This document shows, in pieces, positions 17,486 to 25,985 of a stretch of 64,000 nt of DNA; positions within the stretch are counted from its first letter, which is position 1; every line of letters begins with the position of its first letter. Source of the stretch: JAFLBI01 sp964616465 (GTDB lineage Bacteria > Bacteroidota > Bacteroidia > Chitinophagales > Chitinophagaceae). Location of the stretch: assembly GCA_964616465.1 (NCBI GenBank), contig CAZTTO010000003.1:62001-126000 (forward strand), read 5' to 3'. Both the position numbers and the translations under genes were made by a program. A model generated the notes under the pieces. That model worked only from the letters and a program-made list of their open reading frames with translations. It was not told the origin of the DNA and searched no databases.

Positions 17486-17554
17486 ATCATATTTGATTAA
17501 CCCTTAATTTGCTGTAACATTCATTGGGCGAAAGCCCTAACCAAAACCATTACT

Positions 17555-18637
17555 ATGAATCAACATCATTATGTAGCTATTATGGCTGGCGGAATCGGCA
17601 GTCGTTTTTGGCCTAAAAGTCGCGCAGGATATCCCAAACAATTCCTCGACATCCTCAACACCGGAAAATCATTAATTCAGTGGACCTATGAGCGATATGC
17701 TCAGTTTATACCCAACGAAAATATTTATGTTGTTACATCTGTAGAGTATGTAGACATTGTTGCCACGCAGCTTCCCAATATTCCAAAGGAAAACATATTA
17801 GCGGAGCCAAGTAAGAAGAACACCGCACCTTGTGTAGCCTATATTTCTTTTAAACTATTGCAAAAAGACCCAGAAGCATCATTAATAGTAGCGCCAGCCG
17901 ATCACATGATTTTGGATGGAGAAACTTTTAGAGCAATTGCGTTGAAGGCGCTCGATTTTGTTCAACAAATTAAAGCAATTGTAACGCTTGGTATGACACC
18001 CACCTATCCAAATACCGGGTATGGTTATATTCAAAGAGAAGCTTTGCAAGCCGCCGACGGCATTTACAAGGTGAAAACATTCACAGAAAAGCCAACACTA
18101 GAAATTGCAAAAACATTTTTTGCAAGCGGCGACTTCCTTTGGAATGCGGGTATTTTTATGTGGCAGGTTAAAAACATTGTAAAAGCATTTGAATTATACC
18201 AGCCAGAAATGTATGAGTTGTTCGACGGAGAAAAAGAGCACTACAATACACCTGAAGAACAAGCTGCTATCAACCGCATTTATCCATTGTGTACGAATGT
18301 ATCTATTGATTATGCAATCATGGAAAAAGCAGACAACGTATATGTAATGCCGTCTTCTTTTGGCTGGAGCGATTTAGGTACATGGAACAGCGCATATGAT
18401 AATTTAGAAAAAGATTATTTGGGCAATGCGGTAGCAAGCGATAACGTAATTGTAATTGATGCAACCAAGTGTATGGTGAGTGCTCCCTCAGAAAAGCTGT
18501 TGCTCTTACAGGGACTAGATGATTTTATTGTTGTAGATACGCCCGACGTGTTAATGATTTGCAAGAAGGAAAAAGAACAGGCAATTAAAGAGTATGTTGC
18601 AGAAGTAAAAAGAAGCAAAGGAGATAAATATTTATAA
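17555..18637 (+). CDS. manC: Mannose-1-phosphate guanylyltransferase (GDP-mannose synthesis)
   Basis: 360 residues, the length of the single-domain enzyme without the fused isomerase. The nucleotide-binding signature is AGGIGSRFWPKSR...PKQF at about residues 10-30, followed by VAPADHMI, GYGYIQ, FTEKP, and FLWNAGIFMW, all hallmarks of the family. GDP-mannose feeds lipopolysaccharide, exopolysaccharide and GDP-fucose. Follows kdsD by 69 bp. Confidence 0.94.
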   Translation: MNQHHYVAIMAGGIGSRFWPKSRAGYPKQFLDILNTGKSLIQWTYERYAQFIPNENIYVVTSVEYVDIVATQLPNIPKENILAEPSKKNTAPCVAYISFKLLQKDPEASLIVAPADHMILDGETFRAIALKALDFVQQIKAIVTLGMTPTYPNTGYGYIQREALQAADGIYKVKTFTEKPTLEIAKTFFASGDFLWNAGIFMWQVKNIVKAFELYQPEMYELFDGEKEHYNTPEEQAAINRIYPLCTNVSIDYAIMEKADNVYVMPSSFGWSDLGTWNSAYDNLEKDYLGNAVASDNVIVIDATKCMVSAPSEKLLLLQGLDDFIVVDTPDVLMICKKEKEQAIKEYVAEVKRSKGDKYL

Positions 18638-18657
18638 TACAACCCCAGTAATTTAAA

Positions 18658-19395
18658 ATTAGAAAACTGTTATTTTTTTTAATCGTATCAATTTCGTTTT
18701 TTGCCTGTACTAAAGATTCAAAACCCACATCTGTTCCTTCGGGAAATATCAGTGGTTCTTTACAAACATTTGATGACAAATTAACGGCAGTATCAGATGC
18801 ATCTGGATTTGTAGTAACACTAATGAACCCCGGTTCCACGAGTATGACCACTACCACAGATGCTACCGGCAGATTTAGTTTTTCAAATGTGCCATACGAC
18901 TCTTATGAGCTAAGCTTTTTAAAGTCGGGTTATGGCACTTATCGAATTTTTGGTTTAAGTCACGATAGTGCTTCTACTCAAATTCCTCATTTTTCAGTTG
19001 GAAGAACTGCAACAACTACGGTTACCACTTTAACTGTTGCAGGAAACACTTTTCAAGGAGAGCCAGGAGTAAGGTTCAATTACAATGTTGGCTCAGCGCC
19101 AACAACAACTAACAGGGCTTTTGTAAGATACTTTCTTAGTACCAGCAATACCGTATCTCCAACTAATTATACAGCTTTTTCTGAGCTAATTAATTTCACA
19201 AACAACAGTGCAGAAACAGGATTTACCACCAGGGAACTAATAAGTATGGGCTTTACCTCTGGACAAACAGTTTGGGTTAGAATGTTTGGAGATTCTTGGC
19301 GTTCGAACGATTATTTTGACCCCAACTTGAGAAGAAGGGTGTTTCCAAATGTTAATACAACCTCACCTGCAGCTATTAGTTTTGTAATACCTTAA
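18658..19395 (+). CDS. Carboxypeptidase-regulatory-like domain lipoprotein lacking a normal start codon
   Basis: The coding frame contains a clear lipoprotein signal, KLLFFLIVSISFFAC, with the lipobox cysteine at 18706-18708, then a linker and a carboxypeptidase D regulatory-like beta-sandwich (ISGSL...TTTTDATGRFSFSNVPYDSYEL). A TAA at 18649-18651 closes the frame upstream, and no ATG, GTG or TTG lies between it and the signal peptide. The best start is ATT at 18658 (ATT AGA AAA CTG), a rare initiator; otherwise the first ATG, 18823, would remove the signal. Either ATT is used or the ATG has been lost. C-terminal ~120 residues unrecognised. Its stop shares TTAA with the convergent gene. Confidence 0.6.
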   Translation: MRKLLFFLIVSISFFACTKDSKPTSVPSGNISGSLQTFDDKLTAVSDASGFVVTLMNPGSTSMTTTTDATGRFSFSNVPYDSYELSFLKSGYGTYRIFGLSHDSASTQIPHFSVGRTATTTVTTLTVAGNTFQGEPGVRFNYNVGSAPTTTNRAFVRYFLSTSNTVSPTNYTAFSELINFTNNSAETGFTTRELISMGFTSGQTVWVRMFGDSWRSNDYFDPNLRRRVFPNVNTTSPAAISFVIP

Positions 19396-20078
19396 CGATC
19401 TTTTTTATAACTGGGTCTATCTAAAAGCGGTATCCATTCATCAGCTTCAAAGTCGTACAACTCTGTAGATGGTGGATGGATACTTGTTTTATAATCAAAA
19501 TGAGGGAGAGTTGGAGAAACATAACCAGGATAGAAATAGCGCATCCCCAAATCCAAGCAGTGTTTAATTTTTAGTAAGAAGAGCGCGCGCCCCAGCGAAT
19601 ACTTTTTGTAATTAGGGTGATAGAAATTCATAATACCAGCCGCCGCTTCTTTACCTAAGTCAAAATATCCTCTTCCTATTAATAGATCCTGATCGTATAA
19701 AGAGAAAGTGTGTGTGTTGAAATACATATGATAGGTAACTTGTCCAAATAAGAAATCTTCTATTGATTTAGGGGCTTCAAAAGAAACGGAAGACTTGTAC
19801 AACTCATACACTCGCTCACACTCTTGCGTGAGGTAACAACGGTTATGGTATTTGAGTTTAAATTGAGAGAGCGGTTTTAGAAGTTTCTGGTGCGATTTGG
19901 TCCACTCGAACTTTTGCAGATTGATTCGAGCCCAAATAACTTCATGCACATCTGTATCATGAAAAATCATATCCGTTGTAAACATTCTATTTACCATACG
20001 AAACCAGCCCTTCACAAGAAAGTGATCGAACAGTTCGGGGGTAAGGGGAATATCGGCCAGATCGTCTGTATCGTGCAT
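19392..20078 (-). CDS. Arginyl-tRNA-protein transferase-like protein
   Basis: 228 residues from ATG 20078. Contains WARINLQKFEWTKSHQKLLK, then FDLGKEAAAGIMNFYHPNYKKYSLG and LGMRYFYPGYV...FDYKTS, which resemble the C-terminal GNAT-like domain of ATE1/Bpt aminoacyl-tRNA-protein transferases that tag proteins with N-degrons. The N-terminal cysteine-rich ATE domain is not obvious, so this may be a shortened relative. The longer frame to 20147 adds a hydrophobic stretch overlapping the tRNA promoter region and is not preferred. Confidence 0.55.
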   Translation of the reverse strand: MHDTDDLADIPLTPELFDHFLVKGWFRMVNRMFTTDMIFHDTDVHEVIWARINLQKFEWTKSHQKLLKPLSQFKLKYHNRCYLTQECERVYELYKSSVSFEAPKSIEDFLFGQVTYHMYFNTHTFSLYDQDLLIGRGYFDLGKEAAAGIMNFYHPNYKKYSLGRALFLLKIKHCLDLGMRYFYPGYVSPTLPHFDYKTSIHPPSTELYDFEADEWIPLLDRPSYKKDR

Positions 20079-20182
20079 AACAAAAAGCAAAGTTACACAT
20101 CTGGGTAACAATAAAAAGAAGTAGAAAAAGCGGAAAAAAGCAATCAAACCATTAATTTTGCCGCTCTCAACCCATTGGGTTG

Positions 20183-20256
20183 GGGCCTATAGCTCAGCTG
20201 GTTAGAGCACCTGACTCATAATCAGGGGGTCCCTGGTTCAAGCCCAGGTGGGCCCA
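20183..20256 (+). tRNA. tRNA with CAU anticodon (Met or lysidine-type Ile)
   Basis: A 74-base cloverleaf. The acceptor stem is GGGCCTA/TGGGCCC with one G-T pair, the D arm AGCTCAG...GAGC, the anticodon stem CCTGA/TCAGG with loop CTCATAA (anticodon CAT), and the T arm CCTGG-TTCAAGC-CCAGG. The discriminator base is A and CCA is not encoded. The GACTCATAATC loop region occurs in both elongator Met and Ile2 tRNAs; the GG-rich acceptor leans toward Ile2, but I cannot decide. Confidence 0.95.
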
Positions 20257-20266
20257 CTTAAAAATC

Positions 20267-20299
20267 AACCACTTACAATAATTGTAGGTGGTTTTTTTA
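20267..20299 (+). terminator. Intrinsic terminator after the tRNA
   Basis: AACCACTTACAA (20267-20278) pairs with TTGTAGGTGGTT (20282-20293) as a 12-bp stem with a 3-base loop and one T-G pair, followed by a run of seven T. Confidence 0.9.
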
Positions 20300-20426
20300 T
20301 TGCTGTGCCAGACAAATGCCTGAAATGAATGTTGAACGACAAAGCATTAATTAATTATCAAAAGCTGTTAAGCAAAACGTGCATTGCACAACTACATGTT
20401 TGATAGATTAAAGGCCAATTGAAAAA

Positions 20427-20636
20427 TCAAGGGTTGGATGATGATCTGTTTGGTACAGCCCCAACTTCATAACCAAAAAGCTGTAAAACCTGGTTAACCT
20501 TATCCAACCGAAGGCTTTCCTTGCCCTGCTCTAATTCACGAATGAATCGCAGCCCTACTCCGGCTTTTTCAGCTAGTTCGGGCTGCGTGAGCTTCACCAG
20601 CCTTCTTTTGTTTTTTACAAAAGATGAAAGAGTCAT
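20427..20636 (-). CDS. Y4mF/HipB-type helix-turn-helix repressor without a toxin partner
   Basis: 69 residues. An XRE-type helix-turn-helix spans about residues 4-60 (KNKRRLVKLTQPELAEKAGV...RFIRELEQGKESLRLDKVNQVL), followed by GYEVGAV, the typical end of Y4mF-family antitoxins. Such genes usually precede hipA with overlap. Here nothing codes for a toxin downstream (20257-20426) or upstream. The start codon is 2 bp from the first of four matching operator palindromes, so the gene is very probably autoregulated. Confidence 0.85.
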   Translation of the reverse strand: MTLSSFVKNKRRLVKLTQPELAEKAGVGLRFIRELEQGKESLRLDKVNQVLQLFGYEVGAVPNRSSSNP

Positions 20637-20638
20637 TT

Positions 20639-20656
20639 TATACCTATTTGGGTATA
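20639..20656. promoter_or_regulatory. Operator 1 of the Y4mF-type repressor
   Basis: TATACC-TATTTG-GGTATA: perfect 6-bp half-sites with a 6-bp centre, directly upstream of the repressor ATG. Confidence 0.75.
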
Positions 20657-20678
20657 AATTTATAAAATTTCACTGAAT

Positions 20679-20696
20679 TGTACCCGATGGGGTGTA
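20679..20696. promoter_or_regulatory. Operator 2 of the Y4mF-type repressor
   Basis: TGTACC-CGATGG-GGTGTA: same layout, with one difference between the half-sites. Starts 40 bp from operator 1. Confidence 0.7.
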
Positions 20697-20719
20697 TTTA
20701 TTTAATGTTGACCAAATAA

Positions 20720-20737
20720 AATACCCGATCGGGTATA
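20720..20737. promoter_or_regulatory. Operator 3 of the Y4mF-type repressor
   Basis: Contains the perfect 16-bp palindrome ATACCCGATCGGGTAT (20721-20736). Starts 41 bp from operator 2. Confidence 0.75.
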
Positions 20738-20760
20738 TATTTTGCGGTTTCATACAAAAA

Positions 20761-20778
20761 TACACCTAAACGGGTATA
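20761..20778. promoter_or_regulatory. Operator 4 of the Y4mF-type repressor
   Basis: TACACC-TAAACG-GGTATA: near-perfect half-sites. Starts 41 bp from operator 3. Confidence 0.7.
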
Positions 20779-21017
20779 AATATGTTCTAAGCAAAGACCT
20801 TTATATTTTGTAACGATTTGTCTTGAAACAGATGCACTTTCATTTCCTACCTTTAAATTCCAGTCAAAATCTCTATCTATGGTTGTGATTTGCTTTCAAT
20901 TTTAGCAAAACGATTTTAAAAAAGCAAGATTTATTTAATTATTACTTTCAATTAATATCCAAAACCGAAATCGATCTTGTAAAATAATTTTCAAGAACTT
21001 TTTATAGAAAGGCTCAT
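20779..21017. other. Gene-free AT-rich stretch
   Basis: About 240 bp (380 bp counting the operators) between the repressor operators and the terminator of the next gene. I see no open frame or RNA-like fold; two TATATTTTG strings (around 20736 and 20802) could be promoter parts. Confidence 0.4.
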
Positions 21018-21060
21018 AAAAAGCCAGAAAACACAACCCAACATGAGGCAGTTTTCTGGC
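21018..21060 (-). terminator. Intrinsic terminator of the 21081-21569 gene
   Basis: GCCAGAAAAC (21023-21032) and GTTTTCTGGC (21051-21060) form a perfect 10-bp stem; on the minus strand it is followed by TTTTT. Confidence 0.85.
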
Positions 21061-21080
21061 CAAACAACTTACAGGTAGTC

Positions 21081-21569
21081 CTACCCTTTCTTCCTCTTAA
21101 AATAAAAGCGTGTAATGTAAATACCCTCGCCGTCGTCTTTACCGGCATTGCTTTCTACTCCGGCAGTAATTGTTACTAATTCCCAACCCTCTTCTAGCAT
21201 ATAATTTACTTTACTATTCACAACTGCATCGTTTGCTGCAATATTCTGAAAACGAATGCCGCCTAAGTTGAAAAAGTTTAAAATTTTGGTCTCTTCAAAA
21301 TTCCTTACACGAATTTCATCGCGGTCCGATTTGTTGCGGGTGTTGTCGTCTTCAGATCTTACAGAAGCAAATGCCTTATAATCCCTACCTTCTAAAGCAT
21401 GAATAATACGTGAGCGCCCTAATCCACTCGGTACTATTGATTCTACAACTGTAAAAGAGGTAAACTCATAACCCTTTTGTGCTTTCACTTCATTCATACT
21501 AAAAAAGGAAATTACAAAGGCACCCAATAAACCAATGCTGTGCTTTAAATTGAAATTCATAAGTTTCAT
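21081..21569 (-). CDS. Secreted hypothetical protein
   Basis: 162 residues with a signal peptide (about residues 1-30, ending NEVKAQ). The mature part is polar; the tail VNYMLEEGWELVTITAGVES...YITRFYFKRKK recalls DUF4177-like small beta proteins, but the match is weak. Has its own terminator. A second ATG three codons in (MNFNLKHS) could be the start. Confidence 0.65.
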   Translation of the reverse strand: MKLMNFNLKHSIGLLGAFVISFFSMNEVKAQKGYEFTSFTVVESIVPSGLGRSRIIHALEGRDYKAFASVRSEDDNTRNKSDRDEIRVRNFEETKILNFFNLGGIRFQNIAANDAVVNSKVNYMLEEGWELVTITAGVESNAGKDDGEGIYITRFYFKRKKG

Positions 21570-21695
21570 GTTAATGTGTTTTATGTGAGAGTAATTTACA
21601 ACAACTATGCCAATACGCCATCACTCGTTCTAACTTGTTAAGATATTCGTAGCCGCAATTAATCTCCTCATCTTTCCTCATCTTTGCCCCCTTAA

Positions 21696-22850
21696 ATGAA
21701 TCTTATGTCGCATAACCTTGCCACACTTTGTATCCACGCAGGAATGGAGCCAGATCCATCTACTGGAGCTATTATGACGCCCATTTACCAAACCTCTACC
21801 TATGTGCAGGAGGCGCCCGCTCAGCACAAAGGCTTTGAATATGCGCGCAGCCAAAATCCAACGCGACAAGCATTGGAAACAGCATTAGCTGTGTTGGAAA
21901 AAGGATCATATGGATTGTCGTTCAGCAGTGGTGTGGCAGCAACAGATGCAGTCATTAAACTGTTACAGCCTGGCGATGAAGTGGTGGCTGCAAATGATAT
22001 GTATGGTGGCACCTATCGAATTTTTACTAAGATTTTCGAAAAGTTTGGAATTCGTTTTCGATTTGTAGATACAACTCAGGTGAAGGCCGTGGAAGAAGCC
22101 ATTACTTCTGCTACTAAATTGGTTTGGTTAGAAACCCCTACCAATCCGCTCATGAACATCACTGATATAGCCGCAATTGCTGCTATAACAAAAGCAAAGG
22201 GCATTTTACTTTGTGTAGATAACACGTTTGCGTCTCCTTATTTGCAGAACCCGTTGGAGTTGGGAGCCGATATTGTTATGCACTCGGCAACAAAATATTT
22301 AGGCGGACACAGCGATGTTATTCAGGGCGCTTTAATTATGAAAGATGCTGACTTACGCGAGCGTTTATACTTTATCCAAAAGTCGTGCGGAGCTGTTCCT
22401 GGTCCACAGGATTGTTTCTTGGTATTGCGCGGAATTAAAACCCTGCATGTGCGTATGGAAAGACATTGTGAAAACGGCATTAAGGTTGCTCATTTTTTAC
22501 GCAATCACCCAAAAGTTGCAAAAGTATATTGGCCAGGTTTTGAAGATCATCCTGGTTATGCGATAGCTTCTAAACAAATGAGGGGATTTGGAGGCATGAT
22601 TAGTTTTGAATTGAAGAACGACAGTGTAGAAGAAGCAAGAAGAGTCCTTTCATCTACCCATTTATTCTCTTTAGCAGAAAGTTTGGGAGGCGTGGAAAGT
22701 CTTATTAATCATCCTGCTTCTATGACACACGCTTCTATTCCTCGGGAAGAACGCATCAAAAACGGATTGAGCGATAGCCTAATTCGTTTGAGCGTGGGTA
22801 TTGAAGATGCGAATGATTTGATCGGCGACCTTGAAAAAGCAATAGGATAA
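21696..22850 (+). CDS. metB: Cystathionine gamma-synthase/lyase family PLP enzyme
   Basis: 384 residues, standard for the Cys/Met metabolism PLP family. Motifs: YARSQNPTRQALE, SSGVAATDAV, DMYGGTYRIF, LETPTNP, VDNTFASPYLQNP, and SATKYLGGHSD with the PLP lysine near residue 200. The C-terminal SLGGVESLINHPASMTH is typical. Sequence alone does not separate gamma-synthase (metB) from gamma-lyase. MSHN at 21705 is an alternative start. DUF4442 follows 1 bp later, suggesting an operon to 24158. Confidence 0.88.
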   Translation: MNLMSHNLATLCIHAGMEPDPSTGAIMTPIYQTSTYVQEAPAQHKGFEYARSQNPTRQALETALAVLEKGSYGLSFSSGVAATDAVIKLLQPGDEVVAANDMYGGTYRIFTKIFEKFGIRFRFVDTTQVKAVEEAITSATKLVWLETPTNPLMNITDIAAIAAITKAKGILLCVDNTFASPYLQNPLELGADIVMHSATKYLGGHSDVIQGALIMKDADLRERLYFIQKSCGAVPGPQDCFLVLRGIKTLHVRMERHCENGIKVAHFLRNHPKVAKVYWPGFEDHPGYAIASKQMRGFGGMISFELKNDSVEEARRVLSSTHLFSLAESLGGVESLINHPASMTHASIPREERIKNGLSDSLIRLSVGIEDANDLIGDLEKAIG

Positions 22851-22851
22851 C

Positions 22852-23382
22852 ATGCGCCCAGGTTTTTTACAAACGCAACTACGTGAGAGTTGGGCTACTC
22901 GCAGATATAGATTCCTCATGAATTGTTATCCCATGTTCTTTGGAACAGGTGGAAAGATTCTTTTTTGGAGTTCTTGTTACCACGAAATTCATGTTCGTCT
23001 TCGCCTGAATATGTGGACCTACAATCTGGTAGGAACTATGTTTGGTGGAAGCATGTTTGCGGCTGCTGATCCTTTCTATATGGTCATGCTACATCAAATA
23101 CTTGGAGAGGACTATGTGGTTTGGGATAAGGCAGCCTCTATTCGTTTTCGTAAACCAGGAAGAACTAAAATATACATGCGTTTTTTATTAGAACCAGCAT
23201 GGGTGGAAGCACTCAAAGAAGATGTTCATGCAAACGGTTCTGCTGAAAGAGTACTACAATTGGAATGGAAAGATGCAGAAGGCGTTGTATATGCTCATAT
23301 TGAACGCACTTTGTATGTGGCAACAAAAACGCATTATGAAGCAACCAAAAAAGATCGTCAAAAAGTAAGGCTTAAAGGATAA
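22852..23382 (+). CDS. DUF4442 hotdog-fold protein
   Basis: 176 residues. Matches DUF4442, a thioesterase-like hotdog fold: NMWTYNLVGTMFGGSMFAAADPF is the central helix of the hotdog, followed by strands KAASIRFRKPGRTKIYMRF and VYAHIERTLYVATK. Possible acyl-thioester hydrolase or binding protein. No signal peptide. Lies between metB and the TIGR02757 gene with 1-2 bp gaps. Confidence 0.8.
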   Translation: MRPGFLQTQLRESWATRRYRFLMNCYPMFFGTGGKILFWSSCYHEIHVRLRLNMWTYNLVGTMFGGSMFAAADPFYMVMLHQILGEDYVVWDKAASIRFRKPGRTKIYMRFLLEPAWVEALKEDVHANGSAERVLQLEWKDAEGVVYAHIERTLYVATKTHYEATKKDRQKVRLKG

Positions 23383-23384
23383 TT

Positions 23385-24158
23385 ATGGACCCTCATCGCT
23401 TACGAGCTTTTTTAGATGAAAGGGTTGAGCGTTACAACCAAATTGATTTTATAGAAGACGACCCTATTTGTATTCCGCATCAATATAGCCTTCAACAGGA
23501 TCAAGAAATTGCCGGATTTTTTGCTGCGTTATTTGCATGGGGACATAGAACCATCATCATCAACAAATCCAAAGAGTGGATGAAACTCATGGATAATGCC
23601 CCCTACGATTTTGTGTTGAACCATACTGAGTCAGATCTGCAGGCGCTTGATAAGTTTGTCCACCGCACATTCAACAGCACCGATTTGTTTTGGCTTTTGC
23701 ATCAGCTTCAGCAACACTACCAAAAATACAACTCTTTAGAGTTGGCGTTTTCAAAGTACTTGCAGAAATCGGATCCGAATATTGAGTCGGCATTAATCGG
23801 CTTCAAACGTTGGATGTTTGCCCATGAAGATCATCCGCCTCGCACCAAAAAGCACATTTCAAGCCCCGAAACGAACAGCCACTGTAAGCGCTTAAACATG
23901 TTTCTTAGGTGGATGGTGCGAAAAGATAAGAAAGGGGTTGATTTTGGCATTTGGAAGAAAATTCAACCAGCTCAATTAATTTGTCCTATCGATGTGCATG
24001 TAGCCCGGGTAGCTCACCGATTGCAATTATTACATCGTAAGCAGGTAGATTGGAAAGCAGCGCTTGAACTCACCGATTTCTTAAGAAAACTCGATCCTAA
24101 AGATCCAGTGAAATACGATTTTGCCCTATTTGGTTTAGGCGTTGTTGAGAAGTATTAA
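23385..24158 (+). CDS. TIGR02757 (DUF2400) family protein
   Basis: 257 residues. Diagnostic stretches: DERVERYNQIDFIEDDPICIPHQY at the start, GFFAALFAWGHRTIIINK, RLNMFLRWMVRKDKKGVDFG, and CPIDVHVARVAHRL, which resembles the helix-hairpin and iron-sulfur-less end of the DNA-glycosylase fold. The family is conserved in Bacteroidota and elsewhere, function unproven, though a DNA-related role is suspected from the fold. Last gene of the metB run. Confidence 0.85.
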   Translation: MDPHRLRAFLDERVERYNQIDFIEDDPICIPHQYSLQQDQEIAGFFAALFAWGHRTIIINKSKEWMKLMDNAPYDFVLNHTESDLQALDKFVHRTFNSTDLFWLLHQLQQHYQKYNSLELAFSKYLQKSDPNIESALIGFKRWMFAHEDHPPRTKKHISSPETNSHCKRLNMFLRWMVRKDKKGVDFGIWKKIQPAQLICPIDVHVARVAHRLQLLHRKQVDWKAALELTDFLRKLDPKDPVKYDFALFGLGVVEKY

Positions 24159-24229
24159 AAGTCATCCTTTTTTTCATTTCCCTAACCTTCAATCCCCTAA
24201 CTTTAGAATCCTCAAAAACGATTGCTTTT

Positions 24230-25975
24230 ATGGGAGATGTTCAGATTAAAGTGAACCCAACTGTATATGATGTTATCATTGTTGGATCTGGTGCTGGTGG
24301 AGGTATGGCTGCTCATCAATTGAGTAAAGCTGGCTTAAAAGTTTGTCTTTTAGAAGCTGGTCCAAATTATGACCCCGCAAAAAATATTACACAACTTAAA
24401 AATCCTTGGGAAAGCTTGCGCAGGGGTGCTTCTACTAAGTATCGCCCCTTTGGTGATTTTGATGCGAGCTACTGGGGCTGGGAAATAGACGGAGAGCCCT
24501 ATACAAAAGCAGCTGGTACACAGTGGGATTGGTGGCGTGCGCGAATGTTGGGTGGAAGAACCAATCACTGGGGAAGAATTTCTTTACGCTTTGGGCCTAA
24601 AGACTTCAAAAGAAAAAGCATTGATGGCTTGGGCGACGACTGGCCTATTGGGTACAACGATATAGCTCCTTATTACGATGCCATTGATCGTATGATTGGA
24701 ATTTTCGGAACAAACGAAGGATTAGAAAACGATCCTGATGGTATTTTTCTTCCGCCACCAAAACCGAGGTTGCATGAACTCATGATTCGAAAAGCTGCAA
24801 CACAGTCGGGAGTAAAAGTCATTCCTTCTCGCTTATCCATCCTCACCAAACCTCTTCCTAATAACAAGGATCGAGGGGCTTGTTTTTATTGTGCACAGTG
24901 TAACAGGGGTTGTATGGTATATGGCGATTTTTCTTCTTCTTCTGTTTTGGTAAAACCGGCTCTTGCTTCTGGAAATGTTGATTTGATTGTACACGCAATG
25001 GCAAGAGAAGTACTTACGAATAAAGAGGGTGTTGCAACGGGTGTGTCCTACGTTGATAAGCTGAGTTTACAGGAATACCAAGTGAAGGGTCGTGTTGTTG
25101 TTCTTGCAGCAAGTGCTTGTGAAAGTGCACGATTGTTATTGAATTCAAAATCGCCGCGACACCCGAATGGATTGGCAAACAGCAGCGGAGTTGTTGGTCG
25201 TTACTTACATGATTCAACAGGAGCGGCAATGGGTGGAGTAATTCCAAATTTGTTTGGAAGAAAGCGATATAATGAAGACGGAGTGGGTGGTATGCATGTG
25301 TATAGTCCTTGGTGGCTCGATAATAAAAAACTAGATTTTCCGCGCGGTTATCATATTGAATATTGGGGAGGTATGGGTCAGCCTGCTTATGGTTTTGGCT
25401 TTGGAATGGAAGGGCTGAATGGAAAATACACCGTTCACGGAAAACAAAAAGAAGCCGGCGGATATGGTGCTTCATTAAAAGAAGATGTTCGCTTTTTCTA
25501 TGGCGCAGGTGTTGGTATGGCAGGAAGAGGAGAGGCTATTCCGCGGTACGATAATTACTGCGAAATTGATCCCAATGTGGTAGACCAGTATGGTATACCT
25601 GTATTGCGTTTTAACGTGAAGTGGAGTGATTATGAAATTAAGCAGGCGAAACACATGAAGGAAACCTTCAAAGAAATTATGCACCAAATGGGAGCGGTCA
25701 TTACATGGGGTGGCAACGATGGACCAGAAAATAATTATGGATTAGAATCGCCGGGAAAAATTATTCATGAAGCAGGTACAGTGCGCATGGGAAAAAATCC
25801 AAAAGACTCAGCATTGAATGAATGGAATCAGGCACATGATTGTAAAAATTTATTTGTGGTAGATGGAGGTGCATTTACAAGTCAGGCCGATAAAAATATT
25901 ACGTGGACCATTCTTGCATTAAGCATGCGTGCCAGCGAATACATTGTTCAACAGCTTAAACAGGGAGCTATTTAA
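24230..25975 (+). CDS. GMC-family FAD-dependent sugar oxidoreductase (large subunit)
   Basis: 581 residues. The FAD-binding motif is VIIVGSGAGGGMAAHQLSKAG (near 15-35) with LEAGPNYDP; RMLGGRTNHWGR and the C-terminal GTVRMG...NLFVVDGGAFTSQADKNITWTILAL are GMC signatures. A ferredoxin-like cysteine cluster (CFYCAQCNRGC near residue 220) is present. There is no signal peptide of its own; export would use the twin-arginine signal of the next gene, as in gluconate/fructose dehydrogenase complexes. First gene of the seven-gene sugar operon. Confidence 0.9.
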   Translation: MGDVQIKVNPTVYDVIIVGSGAGGGMAAHQLSKAGLKVCLLEAGPNYDPAKNITQLKNPWESLRRGASTKYRPFGDFDASYWGWEIDGEPYTKAAGTQWDWWRARMLGGRTNHWGRISLRFGPKDFKRKSIDGLGDDWPIGYNDIAPYYDAIDRMIGIFGTNEGLENDPDGIFLPPPKPRLHELMIRKAATQSGVKVIPSRLSILTKPLPNNKDRGACFYCAQCNRGCMVYGDFSSSSVLVKPALASGNVDLIVHAMAREVLTNKEGVATGVSYVDKLSLQEYQVKGRVVVLAASACESARLLLNSKSPRHPNGLANSSGVVGRYLHDSTGAAMGGVIPNLFGRKRYNEDGVGGMHVYSPWWLDNKKLDFPRGYHIEYWGGMGQPAYGFGFGMEGLNGKYTVHGKQKEAGGYGASLKEDVRFFYGAGVGMAGRGEAIPRYDNYCEIDPNVVDQYGIPVLRFNVKWSDYEIKQAKHMKETFKEIMHQMGAVITWGGNDGPENNYGLESPGKIIHEAGTVRMGKNPKDSALNEWNQAHDCKNLFVVDGGAFTSQADKNITWTILALSMRASEYIVQQLKQGAI

Positions 25976-25985
25976 AATTTTTTCT

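Noticed and set aside
20736..20809. TATATTTTG strings as a rightward promoter
   Set aside because: They are not exact TAnnTTTG matches, and no gene follows on that strand for more than 800 bp.
25014..25475. Minus-strand frame of 153 codons
   Set aside because: Opposite the GMC oxidoreductase gene; histidine-rich shadow without a family match.
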